Below are positions 1 to 5,820 of a DNA stretch of 5,891 nucleotides, piece after piece. The notes under the pieces were generated by a model, which saw only the letters and a program-made list of their open reading frames with translations, was not told the origin of the DNA and ran no database searches. Origin of the DNA: Bacteroidales bacterium UBA2632 (lineage in GTDB: Bacteria > Bacteroidota > Bacteroidia > Bacteroidales > Dysgonomonadaceae); the NCBI GenBank assembly GCA_002359825.1, contig DENY01000286.1, positions 1 through 5,891 of the forward strand, in the 5' to 3' direction. Made by a program: the position numbers and the translations under genes. Position 1 is the stretch's first letter. Every line of letters starts with the position of its first letter.

Positions 1-15
1 GAACGGGCTTTTTTG
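1..15 (+). terminator. Possible 3' half of an intrinsic terminator cut by the window edge
   Basis: The window opens with GAACGGGC followed at once by six T residues, which is how the descending arm and T-tract of a rho-independent terminator on the plus strand look. The matching ascending arm (expected to resemble GCCCGTTC) would lie left of base 1, so the hairpin cannot be confirmed. If real, it ends a plus-strand gene outside the window that converges on mscL. Confidence 0.3.
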
Positions 16-85
16 CGTTTAGATACAATATTAGATTGAAAATTCATTATTCAAATCAAATATATTATTTTTAAGATTGAGCAAA

Positions 86-125
86 GAACTATTACATATT
101 CTCTTTTGAGAGTATGTAATAGCTC
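86..125 (-). terminator. Strong hairpin downstream of mscL, probable terminator
   Basis: CTATTACATA (89-98) pairs perfectly with TATGTAATAG (113-122). Inside it, CTCT (101-104) pairs with AGAG (109-112) around a four-base loop, leaving a two-base bulge at 99-100. Outside it, two more pairs form beyond position 88/123, which is a G-U wobble in minus-strand RNA but a mismatch in plus-strand RNA. The fold is therefore better on the minus strand, the strand of mscL, whose stop lies about 80 bases upstream. The bases after the stem on that strand read TTTGCTC, only partly T-rich, so this is an imperfect intrinsic terminator or a stabilising 3' UTR hairpin. Confidence 0.45.
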
Positions 126-203
126 ACGTATAATTACAATTCAGATAAGCAATTGAAGAGTTTTATCTAAACGAATTATTTTTATCATTCTACAAAGATG
201 AGA

Positions 204-626
204 TTAACCTCTTTTCAAAAGATCACGTATCTCTGTTAATAGCTTTTCTTCTTTCGTTGGTTCGGCTATAGGTTCTGGAGTCGGTTCTTCCTCTTTCTTT
301 TTTCTCAGTTTGTTGATCCCTTTAATAACGAAAAAGATTGAAACGCCAATTATTAAAAAATCGATAAGTACTTGAATGAAATTTCCATAATTCCAAGTTA
401 TAGCAGGATCGATGATCTCATCTCCACTCATTACAGCTTCTTTGAATACAACTTTCATTTCTGTAAACTTTGTATTGCCTAAAAGCATTGAGATTGGAGG
501 CATCAATATGTCATTGACAAATGAAGTCACAATCTTCCCGAAAGCACCTCCAATAACAATACCTACAGCCAAGTCCACTACGTTGCCACGCAATAAAAAC
601 TCTCTTAATTCATTTCGCAAAGCCAT
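204..626 (-). CDS. mscL: Large-conductance mechanosensitive channel MscL
   Basis: This 140-residue protein is the inner-membrane pressure valve that opens under high membrane tension after hypo-osmotic shock and releases small solutes. The N-terminal amphipathic helix and first membrane helix (about 1-45) contain RGNVVDLAVG at 13-22 in the same numbering as E. coli MscL. The gate residue Leu19 and Gly22 are kept, and Ile replaces the usual Val at 23. NDILMPP (38-44) ends the first helix. A periplasmic loop (about 46-76) leads to the second membrane helix (about 79-104). A basic cluster (LRKKK, 107-111), a Pro/Glu-rich linker and the cytoplasmic bundle helix (KEEKLLTEIRDLLK, about 125-138) follow. 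Length matches the family (about 130-150). The Met start aligns with known starts. It lies 187 bp downstream of the TPR gene on the same strand and may have its own promoter. I am very sure of the assignment. Confidence 0.98.
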   Translation of the reverse strand: MALRNELREFLLRGNVVDLAVGIVIGGAFGKIVTSFVNDILMPPISMLLGNTKFTEMKVVFKEAVMSGDEIIDPAITWNYGNFIQVLIDFLIIGVSIFFVIKGINKLRKKKEEEPTPEPIAEPTKEEKLLTEIRDLLKRG

Positions 627-664
627 ATTTAATAATATTAAAGTTTTAATTTTGATTTGAAGCG

Positions 665-672
665 CAAAAATA
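665..672 (-). promoter_or_regulatory. Possible -7 element for mscL (TATTTTTG)
   Basis: On the minus strand TATTTTTG matches the Bacteroidota -7 consensus TAnnTTTG in every fixed position and would start transcription about 30 bases before the mscL start codon. No TTG or TTTG sits 19-21 bases upstream; the nearest TTTG is only 13 bases away. The promoter is therefore incomplete or weak. The same T-rich stretch also follows a hairpin (see 676-736), so it may instead be a terminator tail. Confidence 0.38.
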
Positions 673-675
673 CAA

Positions 676-736
676 ATTTTCCAGACAAAGTCTTGTAGTT
701 AATACTGGAAAATGGTGTAGTATTTTGACTACAAGA
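676..736 (-). promoter_or_regulatory. Two overlapping, mutually exclusive hairpins between the TPR gene and mscL
   Basis: Hairpin A pairs 691-706 with 719-736: nine perfect pairs (TCTTGTAGT with ACTACAAGA), then a C-A mismatch in minus-strand RNA, two more pairs, a two-base bulge and four more pairs. Hairpin B pairs ATTTTCCAG (676-684) with CTGGAAAAT (705-713), with a small ACAA/TTGT stem inside its loop. The two share bases 691-713, so they cannot both be fully formed. Read on the minus strand, A forms first, and B is followed by TTGTATTTTTG, a U-rich run. The simplest reading is a terminator region for the TPR transcript; an attenuator-like switch on read-through into mscL is a bolder inference. 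The base pairing is seen directly; the function is not. Confidence 0.4.
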
Positions 737-813
737 AGGAGGAGTAAAGAGTAAACGGGCATTATGTTTCTACAATCTGCGTCTATTATTCATTTGTAAT
801 TCAGCATTATTCC

Positions 814-2199
814 TTATTTATATTTAACCTTGTTTTTCTCTAAAACATCCCTCGCATTTTTATTGCCAGTTAGAGCAGCTTTTATCAAATGATCGTCTGA
901 TTCATCTCCCCTCATTATTTCGTTTAACAAGGATGCAAGTTTCATGTTTGTCTCTGCCAAAAACTTATCTTTGACATTGCCCCTTTTTACCTCAGCCTCG
1001 GTAATTTTGTGAATTTTCATGTAATATCTAATGGCATTTTGGTAGCTATCTATTGTACTTTCCAGATCATCTTGTGCAGAATAGATAGAAGCCAGTCTTA
1101 GCGAACATTCTAATACATCATCGTCGCTATTGGATAGGTAAAGAGCTCTTTCGGCATTTTTTGAAGCATTGATTAAATCCTTTTCTTTGAAATATGCATC
1201 GGCCAAAGTGCCATAAATAAAATAGAGATCCTTTTTATTTAAATCAAACTGAAGAGCTCTCTCATAGTATTGAATTGCTTTTCGATATTTTGAAAGCATA
1301 TTATAAGAAAGCCCCATTAGATGATAGGTTTTACCTGTGAAAAGGGTTGAGTTGATAGCGTGAGCTTTTTCAAGATAGGAAACAGCTGAAGCGTATTGTC
1401 CTTTCTCAACTAAGGTGGCAGCTTGCTTAATGAGTGCATTGACCTCTTCAATAGCTTTGTCACTTGTATCGCCCACTATTATGGCTTCCTTGTAGGCTAT
1501 TTTGTTTTCATTGCAATAACCAATCGCATCTTTATTTCCACATAGCGCCGATTTTACAATAGCGTCTAACATAACAGAGTCTTTACCAAGGGAGGAAGCA
1601 AACCATGTAAGATTAAAATATTTTATCCCCAAGGCATCATTTCTCACTGTACCCCTCATCACTTCGGCTTCTGTAAGGGCAAGGTATTTTAAATAGTGAG
1701 CCACACTCTTCTTCATACTCTCTATTGACTTGTCTCCCTGCTTATTGTCGTAATGTATATTTGCCAACTCTTCATAGAGAATAGACTTGTCTTTTTCGTT
1801 GGAAGTATGCGAGATTGCTTTTTCAGAACTCTTTACGGCTTGTATATAGTTTCCCGTTTCGAGATACGTATCACTCAAATAGATATATATTTTAGCTAAT
1901 GCTTCTTTTTTAACCTCACACTGAGTAGCCAGTTCCAAAAACTTGATTGCCGAATCACTTTCCTCCATCATATAATAAGCAACTCCCAACAGTTGAGTAT
2001 TGTTGCAATCTAACAGAGTTGGATTGATATCATAGGCTTGTTGTAAGTATTGCGCTACCGATTCAAACTCCTGTTGTGCTGCATAGCCTTTTGCTTTCTC
2101 AATAAAAGCTTTGGCTCTTTCATTGTCAACATTAGATTGAGCACATAATCCAAATACAAAAAAGATGAGAAGAGTACTTGTAAGAAAAACTTTTTTCAT
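814..2199 (-). CDS. Exported tetratricopeptide-repeat protein with a two-fold internal duplication
   Basis: The 461-residue protein starts with a signal peptide: MKK, a hydrophobic stretch at about 4-18, then likely cleavage after Ala20 before Gln21. Cys19 is not in a proper lipobox because Leu18 precedes it, so signal peptidase I export is favoured over a lipoprotein. The rest is two units, residues 27-237 and 251-461, that match without gaps at a constant offset of 224. Each holds about four TPR helix pairs, a non-TPR segment with TEAEVxRGxV (176-185 and 400-409), and a Sel1-like closing helix (ALxGNKxA at 218-225 and 442-449, then NKxxYK). TPR and Sel1 repeats bind proteins or peptides, so a periplasmic scaffold role is inferred; no catalytic motif is visible and the partner is unknown. 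The gene has a good promoter at 2240-2270 and looks monocistronic or linked only to mscL. It has no named function that I recognise. Confidence 0.93.
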   Translation of the reverse strand: MKKVFLTSTLLIFFVFGLCAQSNVDNERAKAFIEKAKGYAAQQEFESVAQYLQQAYDINPTLLDCNNTQLLGVAYYMMEESDSAIKFLELATQCEVKKEALAKIYIYLSDTYLETGNYIQAVKSSEKAISHTSNEKDKSILYEELANIHYDNKQGDKSIESMKKSVAHYLKYLALTEAEVMRGTVRNDALGIKYFNLTWFASSLGKDSVMLDAIVKSALCGNKDAIGYCNENKIAYKEAIIVGDTSDKAIEEVNALIKQAATLVEKGQYASAVSYLEKAHAINSTLFTGKTYHLMGLSYNMLSKYRKAIQYYERALQFDLNKKDLYFIYGTLADAYFKEKDLINASKNAERALYLSNSDDDVLECSLRLASIYSAQDDLESTIDSYQNAIRYYMKIHKITEAEVKRGNVKDKFLAETNMKLASLLNEIMRGDESDDHLIKAALTGNKNARDVLEKNKVKYK

Positions 2200-2239
2200 G
2201 TTTATTTATATTTCGAGTATAAAGCGTATTTTGAACACC

Positions 2240-2270
2240 CAAATGTACAAATTAATTCAATATTGTCATA
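2240..2270 (-). promoter_or_regulatory. Bacteroidota-type promoter of the TPR gene
   Basis: On the minus strand TACATTTG (2240-2247) is a full match to the -7 consensus TAnnTTTG. Exactly 19 bases upstream lies TATG (2267-2270), one base away from the -33 consensus TTTG. Transcription would start near 2233, leaving a leader of about 34 bases before the ATG at 2199. The leader is AT-rich with no Shine-Dalgarno sequence, which is normal for this phylum. Confidence 0.6.
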
Positions 2271-2399
2271 ATAAAACGTATCACATCGTATAATTATTTA
2301 ATAAAAGATACGACTACATTCTTTCACTTCATTTTTTAACTTAATACCACATCATTAATTCATTTAGAAGTGTTATATTGTATTCAAAACAGACACAAT

Positions 2400-2858
2400 A
2401 TGATTTTAACAGATTTCGCATTACGTTTGGCAGCCTCTGTAGTGGCAGGAGGTCTTGTTGGTCTGGAAAGACAACATAACAACAAAAGTGCTGGACTTCG
2501 TACAAACACCTTAGTTTCAATGGGGGCATGTATTTATGTTCTTATTAATGTTACACTTACGGGTGTAGGTGGTGACCCCACCCGTATCATTGGACAAATA
2601 GTTACAGGAATTGGATTTTTAGGAGCCGGAGTTATACTTCATCACGGAGGCAATATTCATGGTCTTACCACCGCAGCAACTATTTGGTGTAGTGCAGCTA
2701 TAGGCAGTCTTACAGGATTGGGCCTTTATTGGGAAGCACTTATCTGTAGTATTGTAGTAATTATTGTAAACACAACTTTTAAAGCTGATAAGTTTTTAAA
2801 GAAACTGGAAAAAAAAGAGGGGAATTTACCACTTGACTCAGAGGAAGAATTAGATTAA
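2400..2858 (+). CDS. MgtC/SapB family membrane protein, short form
   Basis: This 152-residue integral membrane protein carries the MgtC/SapB signatures in order. RLAASVVAGGLVGLERQ (9-25) lies in the first membrane helix, SAGLRTNTLVSMGA (30-43) opens the second, and RIIGQIVTGIGFLGAGVIL (62-80) covers the third. HGLTTAATIWCSAAIG (87-102) leads into the fourth, and a last hydrophobic helix spans about 109-125. The tail is charged and ends acidic (SEEELD). MgtC proteins of pathogens act in low-magnesium and intramacrophage survival, partly by acting on the F-type ATPase; the role of short forms like this is not established. The ATG at 2400 is chosen because family proteins begin just before the first helix; an upstream GTG at 2370 would add ten polar residues. 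It lacks the C-terminal ACT-like domain of longer relatives. It stands alone on the plus strand, and I found no convincing Bacteroidota promoter for it. Confidence 0.93.
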   Translation: MILTDFALRLAASVVAGGLVGLERQHNNKSAGLRTNTLVSMGACIYVLINVTLTGVGGDPTRIIGQIVTGIGFLGAGVILHHGGNIHGLTTAATIWCSAAIGSLTGLGLYWEALICSIVVIIVNTTFKADKFLKKLEKKEGNLPLDSEEELD

Positions 2859-3722
2859 CTATTGATTTCCAGTTATTTTTGCCACAATTATTCCTTTACA
2901 ATTTTTCTGCGAAAGACAATAGTCGCTCAATGTTTTGGAATCAATCACAACTTCCATTTTACCTGTAGAGGCATGAATAAATGTAAGTCTGCCACCTTCA
3001 TGGAAAGCAAAACCAACATGTGTTGTGTCTAAACCATCTATAGACGTAACAAAGCCAATTACTGCCATGTGAGGAATTTTATTTGCTTTGGCAGCAATTA
3101 GCTCTTTGGGTAAATAATAGAAACCACCTCTATCATTTATTATATTTTCAATTTGAATAATTTCGCTCAACATTGCATCATCAGTAGCTAATTGTTGATA
3201 GGCGCTTCGATGGGAGGACATAAAGTCTATTCGTTTTGTTTCTTTCACCCCCGACAACTCTTTACTTATATTTCTGATCAATCCCTTCCTTTCATTTTCA
3301 AATATCCAGTCGGAGGTATAGTGTATGCGGGAGGCATAGTCCATCACTTCATTGTTGCGGTAACGGATTTTGGTGAGTTTTTCCACAAAGTAATCTTCGG
3401 ACAAGTTCCCAGAATATGTAGCAAGAGAGAGCGCCAATACATTTTCTACAAACGTGACACAATCTAACTCGTGCAGATTAACAACCAGTTCTTCTTTTTG
3501 TGTCTTATCCAAAGTATGCGCCACATAAGGTGTTCCTAAGAAAAACCGGGCAGTTTGCTCCAAGATAATCTCAAGAGGCTCGGATTGATAGGGATCTATT
3601 TGCTCGGAATATTTATTGAAAATCTGTTTATCTATGTCAGTTACAACTACTGCCTGAGAAAATGAATCCTCAGGAAGTAGTAGCAATATGGCTGTGAGTA
3701 GGATGAAATATCTTAGTTTCAT
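2859..3722 (-). CDS. DUF1460 family N-acetylmuramoyl-L-alanine amidase (NlpC/P60-like)
   Basis: The 287-residue protein begins with a signal peptide (KLR, hydrophobic core about 5-16, likely cleavage SFS-Q after residue 22), so it acts in the periplasm or outside the cell. FFLGTPYVAHTLD (60-72) is followed by LHELDCVTFVEN (83-94), where Cys88 is the expected nucleophile. SRIHYTSDWI (131-140) is a conserved structural block. TTHVGFAFH (233-241) and FIHAST (248-253) supply the histidines, His235 the likely catalytic base and His250 a likely third residue. As I recall, the characterised member from Bacteroides uniformis cuts the amide bond between 1,6-anhydro-MurNAc and the stem peptide in peptidoglycan fragments, so a role in cell-wall turnover is likely. 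Length fits the family. The gene ends flush against the converging MgtC-like gene. A 24-bp palindrome lies just upstream of its start, and no clear -7/-33 pair was found. Confidence 0.93.
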   Translation of the reverse strand: MKLRYFILLTAILLLLPEDSFSQAVVVTDIDKQIFNKYSEQIDPYQSEPLEIILEQTARFFLGTPYVAHTLDKTQKEELVVNLHELDCVTFVENVLALSLATYSGNLSEDYFVEKLTKIRYRNNEVMDYASRIHYTSDWIFENERKGLIRNISKELSGVKETKRIDFMSSHRSAYQQLATDDAMLSEIIQIENIINDRGGFYYLPKELIAAKANKIPHMAVIGFVTSIDGLDTTHVGFAFHEGGRLTFIHASTGKMEVVIDSKTLSDYCLSQKNCKGIIVAKITGNQ

Positions 3723-3740
3723 ATCTTGTATTTTTTAAGT

Positions 3741-3764
3741 AGGGACAGGTCGCGACCTATCCTT
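3741..3764. repeat. 24-bp near-perfect palindrome centred on AGGTCGCGACCT
   Basis: The central 12 bases (3747-3758) are a perfect palindrome containing TCGCGA. The arms extend to 3741 and 3764 with one mismatch (3746/3759) and one wobble-type pair (3742/3763). Its GC content contrasts sharply with the flanks. It sits 19-42 bases upstream of the DUF1460 start codon, so it is either in that gene's leader or promoter, as an operator or hairpin, or a REP-like dispersed element. It is not followed by a T-tract on either strand and so is not an intrinsic terminator. Confidence 0.65.
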
Positions 3765-3912
3765 TGTGAAACAATTAGAAAACATTTGAGTTGTGCCATA
3801 ACCCTATATTCAATCATGGTTCACACAGGTGCGCCACCAATGTACAACAAATACCATATATTACGCTATCATTGTCCGCTGTCATTTGTCCATTGTTAAT
3901 TTACTTCGGACA

Positions 3913-3929
3913 CCCCTCCTCGGGAGGGG
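3913..3929. repeat. C-rich hairpin downstream of fhs
   Basis: CCCCTCC (3913-3919) pairs perfectly with GGAGGGG (3923-3929) around a TCG loop. The seven-pair, mostly GC stem lies 52 bases beyond the fhs stop codon on the fhs strand. It lacks a following T-tract on both strands, so it would be a poor intrinsic terminator but could protect the 3' end of the fhs mRNA. It may equally be a dispersed intergenic repeat. Confidence 0.55.
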
Positions 3930-3945
3930 AATTTGGCTGTAATCT

Positions 3946-3986
3946 CTTAATTCTTAATTCCTCGCTTTTAACTTTTAACTTTTAAC
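3946..3986. repeat. 7-bp tandem repeats running into the fhs stop codon
   Basis: Two exact copies of CTTAATT (3946-3959) are followed, after CCTCGC, by three exact copies of TTTTAAC (3966-3972, 3973-3979, 3980-3986). The third TTTTAAC copy overlaps the end of fhs and supplies its stop codon (TTA on the plus strand at 3982-3984). A 14-base part of the first block (3948-3961) recurs inverted at 5868-5881, on the other side of fhs. Confidence 0.7.
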
Positions 3987-5646
3987 TCAACCCGTGAACC
4001 TCTCCATCCACCACATCAATCCTTGTAGCTTGCGGATCAGCTGGTAAGCCAGGCATTCGCATCATTTCTCCAGCAATTGCCACAATAAACTCTGCACCTT
4101 GATTAATTACAATATCGTTTATTTTAAAACGAAATCCTTTTGCCACACCATACGCTTTTGGATCAGCAGAGAAAGAATATTGAGTTTTTGCAATACAAAC
4201 AGGAAATTTTGATAAAGGTGTTCCCGCAATTTTCTTAAGCGTCTTCAGAGCCTTTTCAGCAAACACAACATCGTGTGCGCCATACAAATTGAGTGCTATT
4301 TTTCCTATTTTCTCTTGTATAGAATCTTCATCGTTATAGGTGAATTGGAGAGGTTTTGATGGATTGTTTTCAATGGCTTCCACCACTGTATTGGCCAAAT
4401 CAATGGCACCATCACCACCTTTTGCAAAAGCTTCGTTCACTGCAAAGTAAACATTGTTCCCTTTGCAAAAATCTCTCACAATACCAATCTCCTCATCGGT
4501 ATCAGTTTCATATTTGTTGAACGCCACTAAAACAGTTTGACCAAACGAAGCCAAGTTATCTAAATGCTTTTTCAAATTATCTAACCCTTTAGTCAAACCA
4601 ACAATATCCTCTTGCTTTATATCCTTTTCGGGAGTTCCACCATGCATTTTCAGACCTTGCGCAGTGGCAACAATAATAGTCAATTTTGGTGACAATCCAC
4701 TTTTTCTACATTTTATATTGAAAAACTTCTCTGCTCCTAAATCTGCTCCAAATCCGGCTTCAGTAATCACATAGTCACCATAAGTCATACTCATTTTTGT
4801 AGCCAACACTGAGTTGCAACCATGAGCAATATTGGCGAAAGGGCCACCATGCACAAATGCAGGCGTGTTTTCTGTTGTCTGCACCAAATTAGGATTGATG
4901 GCATCTTTCATCAAGACAGTAATAGCGCCTGCCACTCCCAGATCTCTCACAGTAAAAGGCTCTCCATCATGCGTATAGCCCAACAAAATATTTTCGATGC
5001 GACGACGCAAATCCTCTTCATTTTCGGCAAGACAAAGAATGGCCATTAATTCAGAAGCCGCCGTAATATCAAAGCCCGCCTCCATTGGTATTCCATTTCC
5101 TGCACCCAAGCCAGTTACTATATATCTTAAACTACGATCATTAACATCCAAAACTCTTTTCCAAAGAACTTGCTTTATGACTTTATCACCTGTTTGATTG
5201 CGAAAAATATAGTTATCCAGCAATGCTGAAATAGTATTGTGCGCCGAAGTCACAGCATGAAAATCGCCAGTGAAATGTAAGTTGATATTCTCCATTGGTA
5301 ATACCTGAGAGTAACCTCCTCCGGCTGCCCCACCCTTCATTCCAAAAACTGGTCCTAAAGAGGGTTCGCGCAATGCAACAATTGCATTTTTGCCAATTTT
5401 GTTGAGTCCAAGTGCTAAACCAATTGATAAGGTTGTTTTGCCAATCCCCGCTTTGGTAGGAGTAATAGCTGTGACAAGAATTAGGTTGCTCTTATCCACT
5501 CTCTGTTGATCTATTAAGCTGATAGGAACTTTCGCCATGTGACGTCCGAAACTCTGTATTTCGGAACGAGTAATTCCAATTTTCTCACCTACATCTTTGG
5601 CTTTGATCAACTTAGCCTCTTTTGCAATTTGAATGTCTGATTTCAT
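3982..5646 (-). CDS. fhs: Formate--tetrahydrofolate ligase
   Basis: This cytosolic enzyme joins formate to tetrahydrofolate using ATP and yields 10-formyl-tetrahydrofolate for purine synthesis, initiator Met-tRNA formylation and, in some anaerobes, formate assimilation. The 554 residues match the usual 550-560. Visible landmarks are the nucleotide-binding loop [12 protein letters not shown] (61-72), the block [23 protein letters not shown] (93-115), [14 protein letters not shown] (124-137), and the C-terminal MPGLP (531-535). The loop differs from the clostridial TPTPAGEGKTT form by Lys for Pro and Ile for Glu, while the Gly-Lys-Thr core is intact. The Met start matches the family N-terminus ([11 protein letters not shown]). 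It has a strong promoter at 5695-5724. No folD or other folate gene is beside it here, so it appears to stand alone. The last codon and stop lie in a tandem repeat, so the C-terminus may have been slightly reshaped. Confidence 0.98.
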   Translation of the reverse strand: MKSDIQIAKEAKLIKAKDVGEKIGITRSEIQSFGRHMAKVPISLIDQQRVDKSNLILVTAITPTKAGIGKTTLSIGLALGLNKIGKNAIVALREPSLGPVFGMKGGAAGGGYSQVLPMENINLHFTGDFHAVTSAHNTISALLDNYIFRNQTGDKVIKQVLWKRVLDVNDRSLRYIVTGLGAGNGIPMEAGFDITAASELMAILCLAENEEDLRRRIENILLGYTHDGEPFTVRDLGVAGAITVLMKDAINPNLVQTTENTPAFVHGGPFANIAHGCNSVLATKMSMTYGDYVITEAGFGADLGAEKFFNIKCRKSGLSPKLTIIVATAQGLKMHGGTPEKDIKQEDIVGLTKGLDNLKKHLDNLASFGQTVLVAFNKYETDTDEEIGIVRDFCKGNNVYFAVNEAFAKGGDGAIDLANTVVEAIENNPSKPLQFTYNDEDSIQEKIGKIALNLYGAHDVVFAEKALKTLKKIAGTPLSKFPVCIAKTQYSFSADPKAYGVAKGFRFKINDIVINQGAEFIVAIAGEMMRMPGLPADPQATRIDVVDGEVHGLS

Positions 5647-5694
5647 TATTCTATATCGTATTTGTTATTATTTTTCTTAGATATTCATCAATTA

Positions 5695-5724
5695 CAAGAA
5701 TAAAGACCAGATAAATTAGAGCAA
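5695..5724 (-). promoter_or_regulatory. Bacteroidota-type promoter of fhs
   Basis: On the minus strand TTG (5722-5724) is separated by exactly 19 bases from TATTCTTG (5695-5702), which matches the -7 consensus TAnnTTTG at all but one fixed position. Transcription would start near 5688 and leave a leader of about 42 bases. The leader is AT-rich and shows no Shine-Dalgarno sequence and no riboswitch-sized structure. Confidence 0.6.
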
Positions 5725-5738
5725 CAGGCTATTTTCAG

Positions 5739-5771
5739 AAGATTTCTTTCGTAAAAAGTAAATCTTTTTTT
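5739..5771 (+). terminator. Terminator-like hairpin with T-tract, no plus-strand gene in front
   Basis: AAGATTT (5739-5745) pairs with AAATCTT (5760-5766), and CTTT (5746-5749) pairs with AAAG (5755-5758) around the loop CGTAA, with one bulged T at 5759. The stem runs into T residues (5765-5771), giving the form of a plus-strand intrinsic terminator, although the stem is AT-rich. No plus-strand gene precedes it for almost 3 kb, since fhs lies on the other strand. It could end antisense or read-through transcription, terminate an unseen small RNA, or be chance in AT-rich DNA. On the minus strand it lies just upstream of the fhs promoter. Confidence 0.35.
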
Positions 5772-5820
5772 GCTTTATTCTTCTACAACTCAAAGTTAAT
5801 AGTTTTTCAAGAGATAGAGA

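Larger units (their letters stand above)
3723..3981. repeat. Non-coding repeat mosaic between the DUF1460 amidase gene and fhs
   Basis: This 259-bp spacer appears to be assembled from separate repeat-like pieces, and I see no real gene in it. From left to right it has a GC-centred palindrome (3741-3764) and a segment with CACAGGTGCGCCACC near 3824. Next come two near copies of CATTGTCC/CATTTGTCC (3870-3877 and 3883-3891), a C-rich hairpin (3913-3929), and 7-bp tandem repeats (3946-3986). In my experience such pieces recur between genes in Bacteroidales genomes, but copies elsewhere in this genome cannot be seen from here. A 64-codon open frame running across it (3791-3985, plus) reads through these repeats and is not credible as a gene. 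Confidence 0.6.

Noticed and set aside
412..660. 82-codon plus-strand open frame opposite mscL
   Set aside because: It is the antisense shadow of a certain mscL gene, has no recognisable domain and no promoter or start context of its own.
738..799. GGAGGAG followed by an 11-codon frame (ATG at 764) as a possible small peptide gene
   Set aside because: The purine-rich stretch is about 20 bases from the ATG, too far for a ribosome site, and the peptide is too short and featureless to support.
814..2199. Lipoprotein reading of the TPR protein because of Cys19
   Set aside because: The residue before the cysteine is Leu, which does not fit the lipobox; cleavage after Ala20 before Gln21 fits signal peptidase I better.
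2264..2294. E. coli-like sigma-70 pattern TTGTCA, 19 bases, TATAAT on the plus strand before the MgtC-like gene
   Set aside because: The main sigma factor in this phylum uses TTTG/TAnnTTTG elements, the spacer is two bases too long, and AT-rich spacers yield such matches by chance.
2370..2399. GTG at 2370 as an earlier start for the MgtC-like gene
   Set aside because: It adds ten polar residues before the first membrane helix that family members lack; the ATG at 2400 gives the usual N-terminus.
2341..2529. 62-codon minus-strand open frame over the MgtC-like gene start
   Set aside because: It overlaps a well-supported gene on the other strand and its translation shows no family or membrane pattern.
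3192..3467. 91-codon plus-strand open frame opposite the DUF1460 gene
   Set aside because: Antisense shadow of a gene with clear catalytic motifs; no independent support.
3791..3985. 64-codon plus-strand open frame in the amidase-fhs spacer
   Set aside because: Its translation is made from hairpin and tandem repeat sequence, and it ends in the TTTTAAC repeats; this is typical of spurious intergenic frames.
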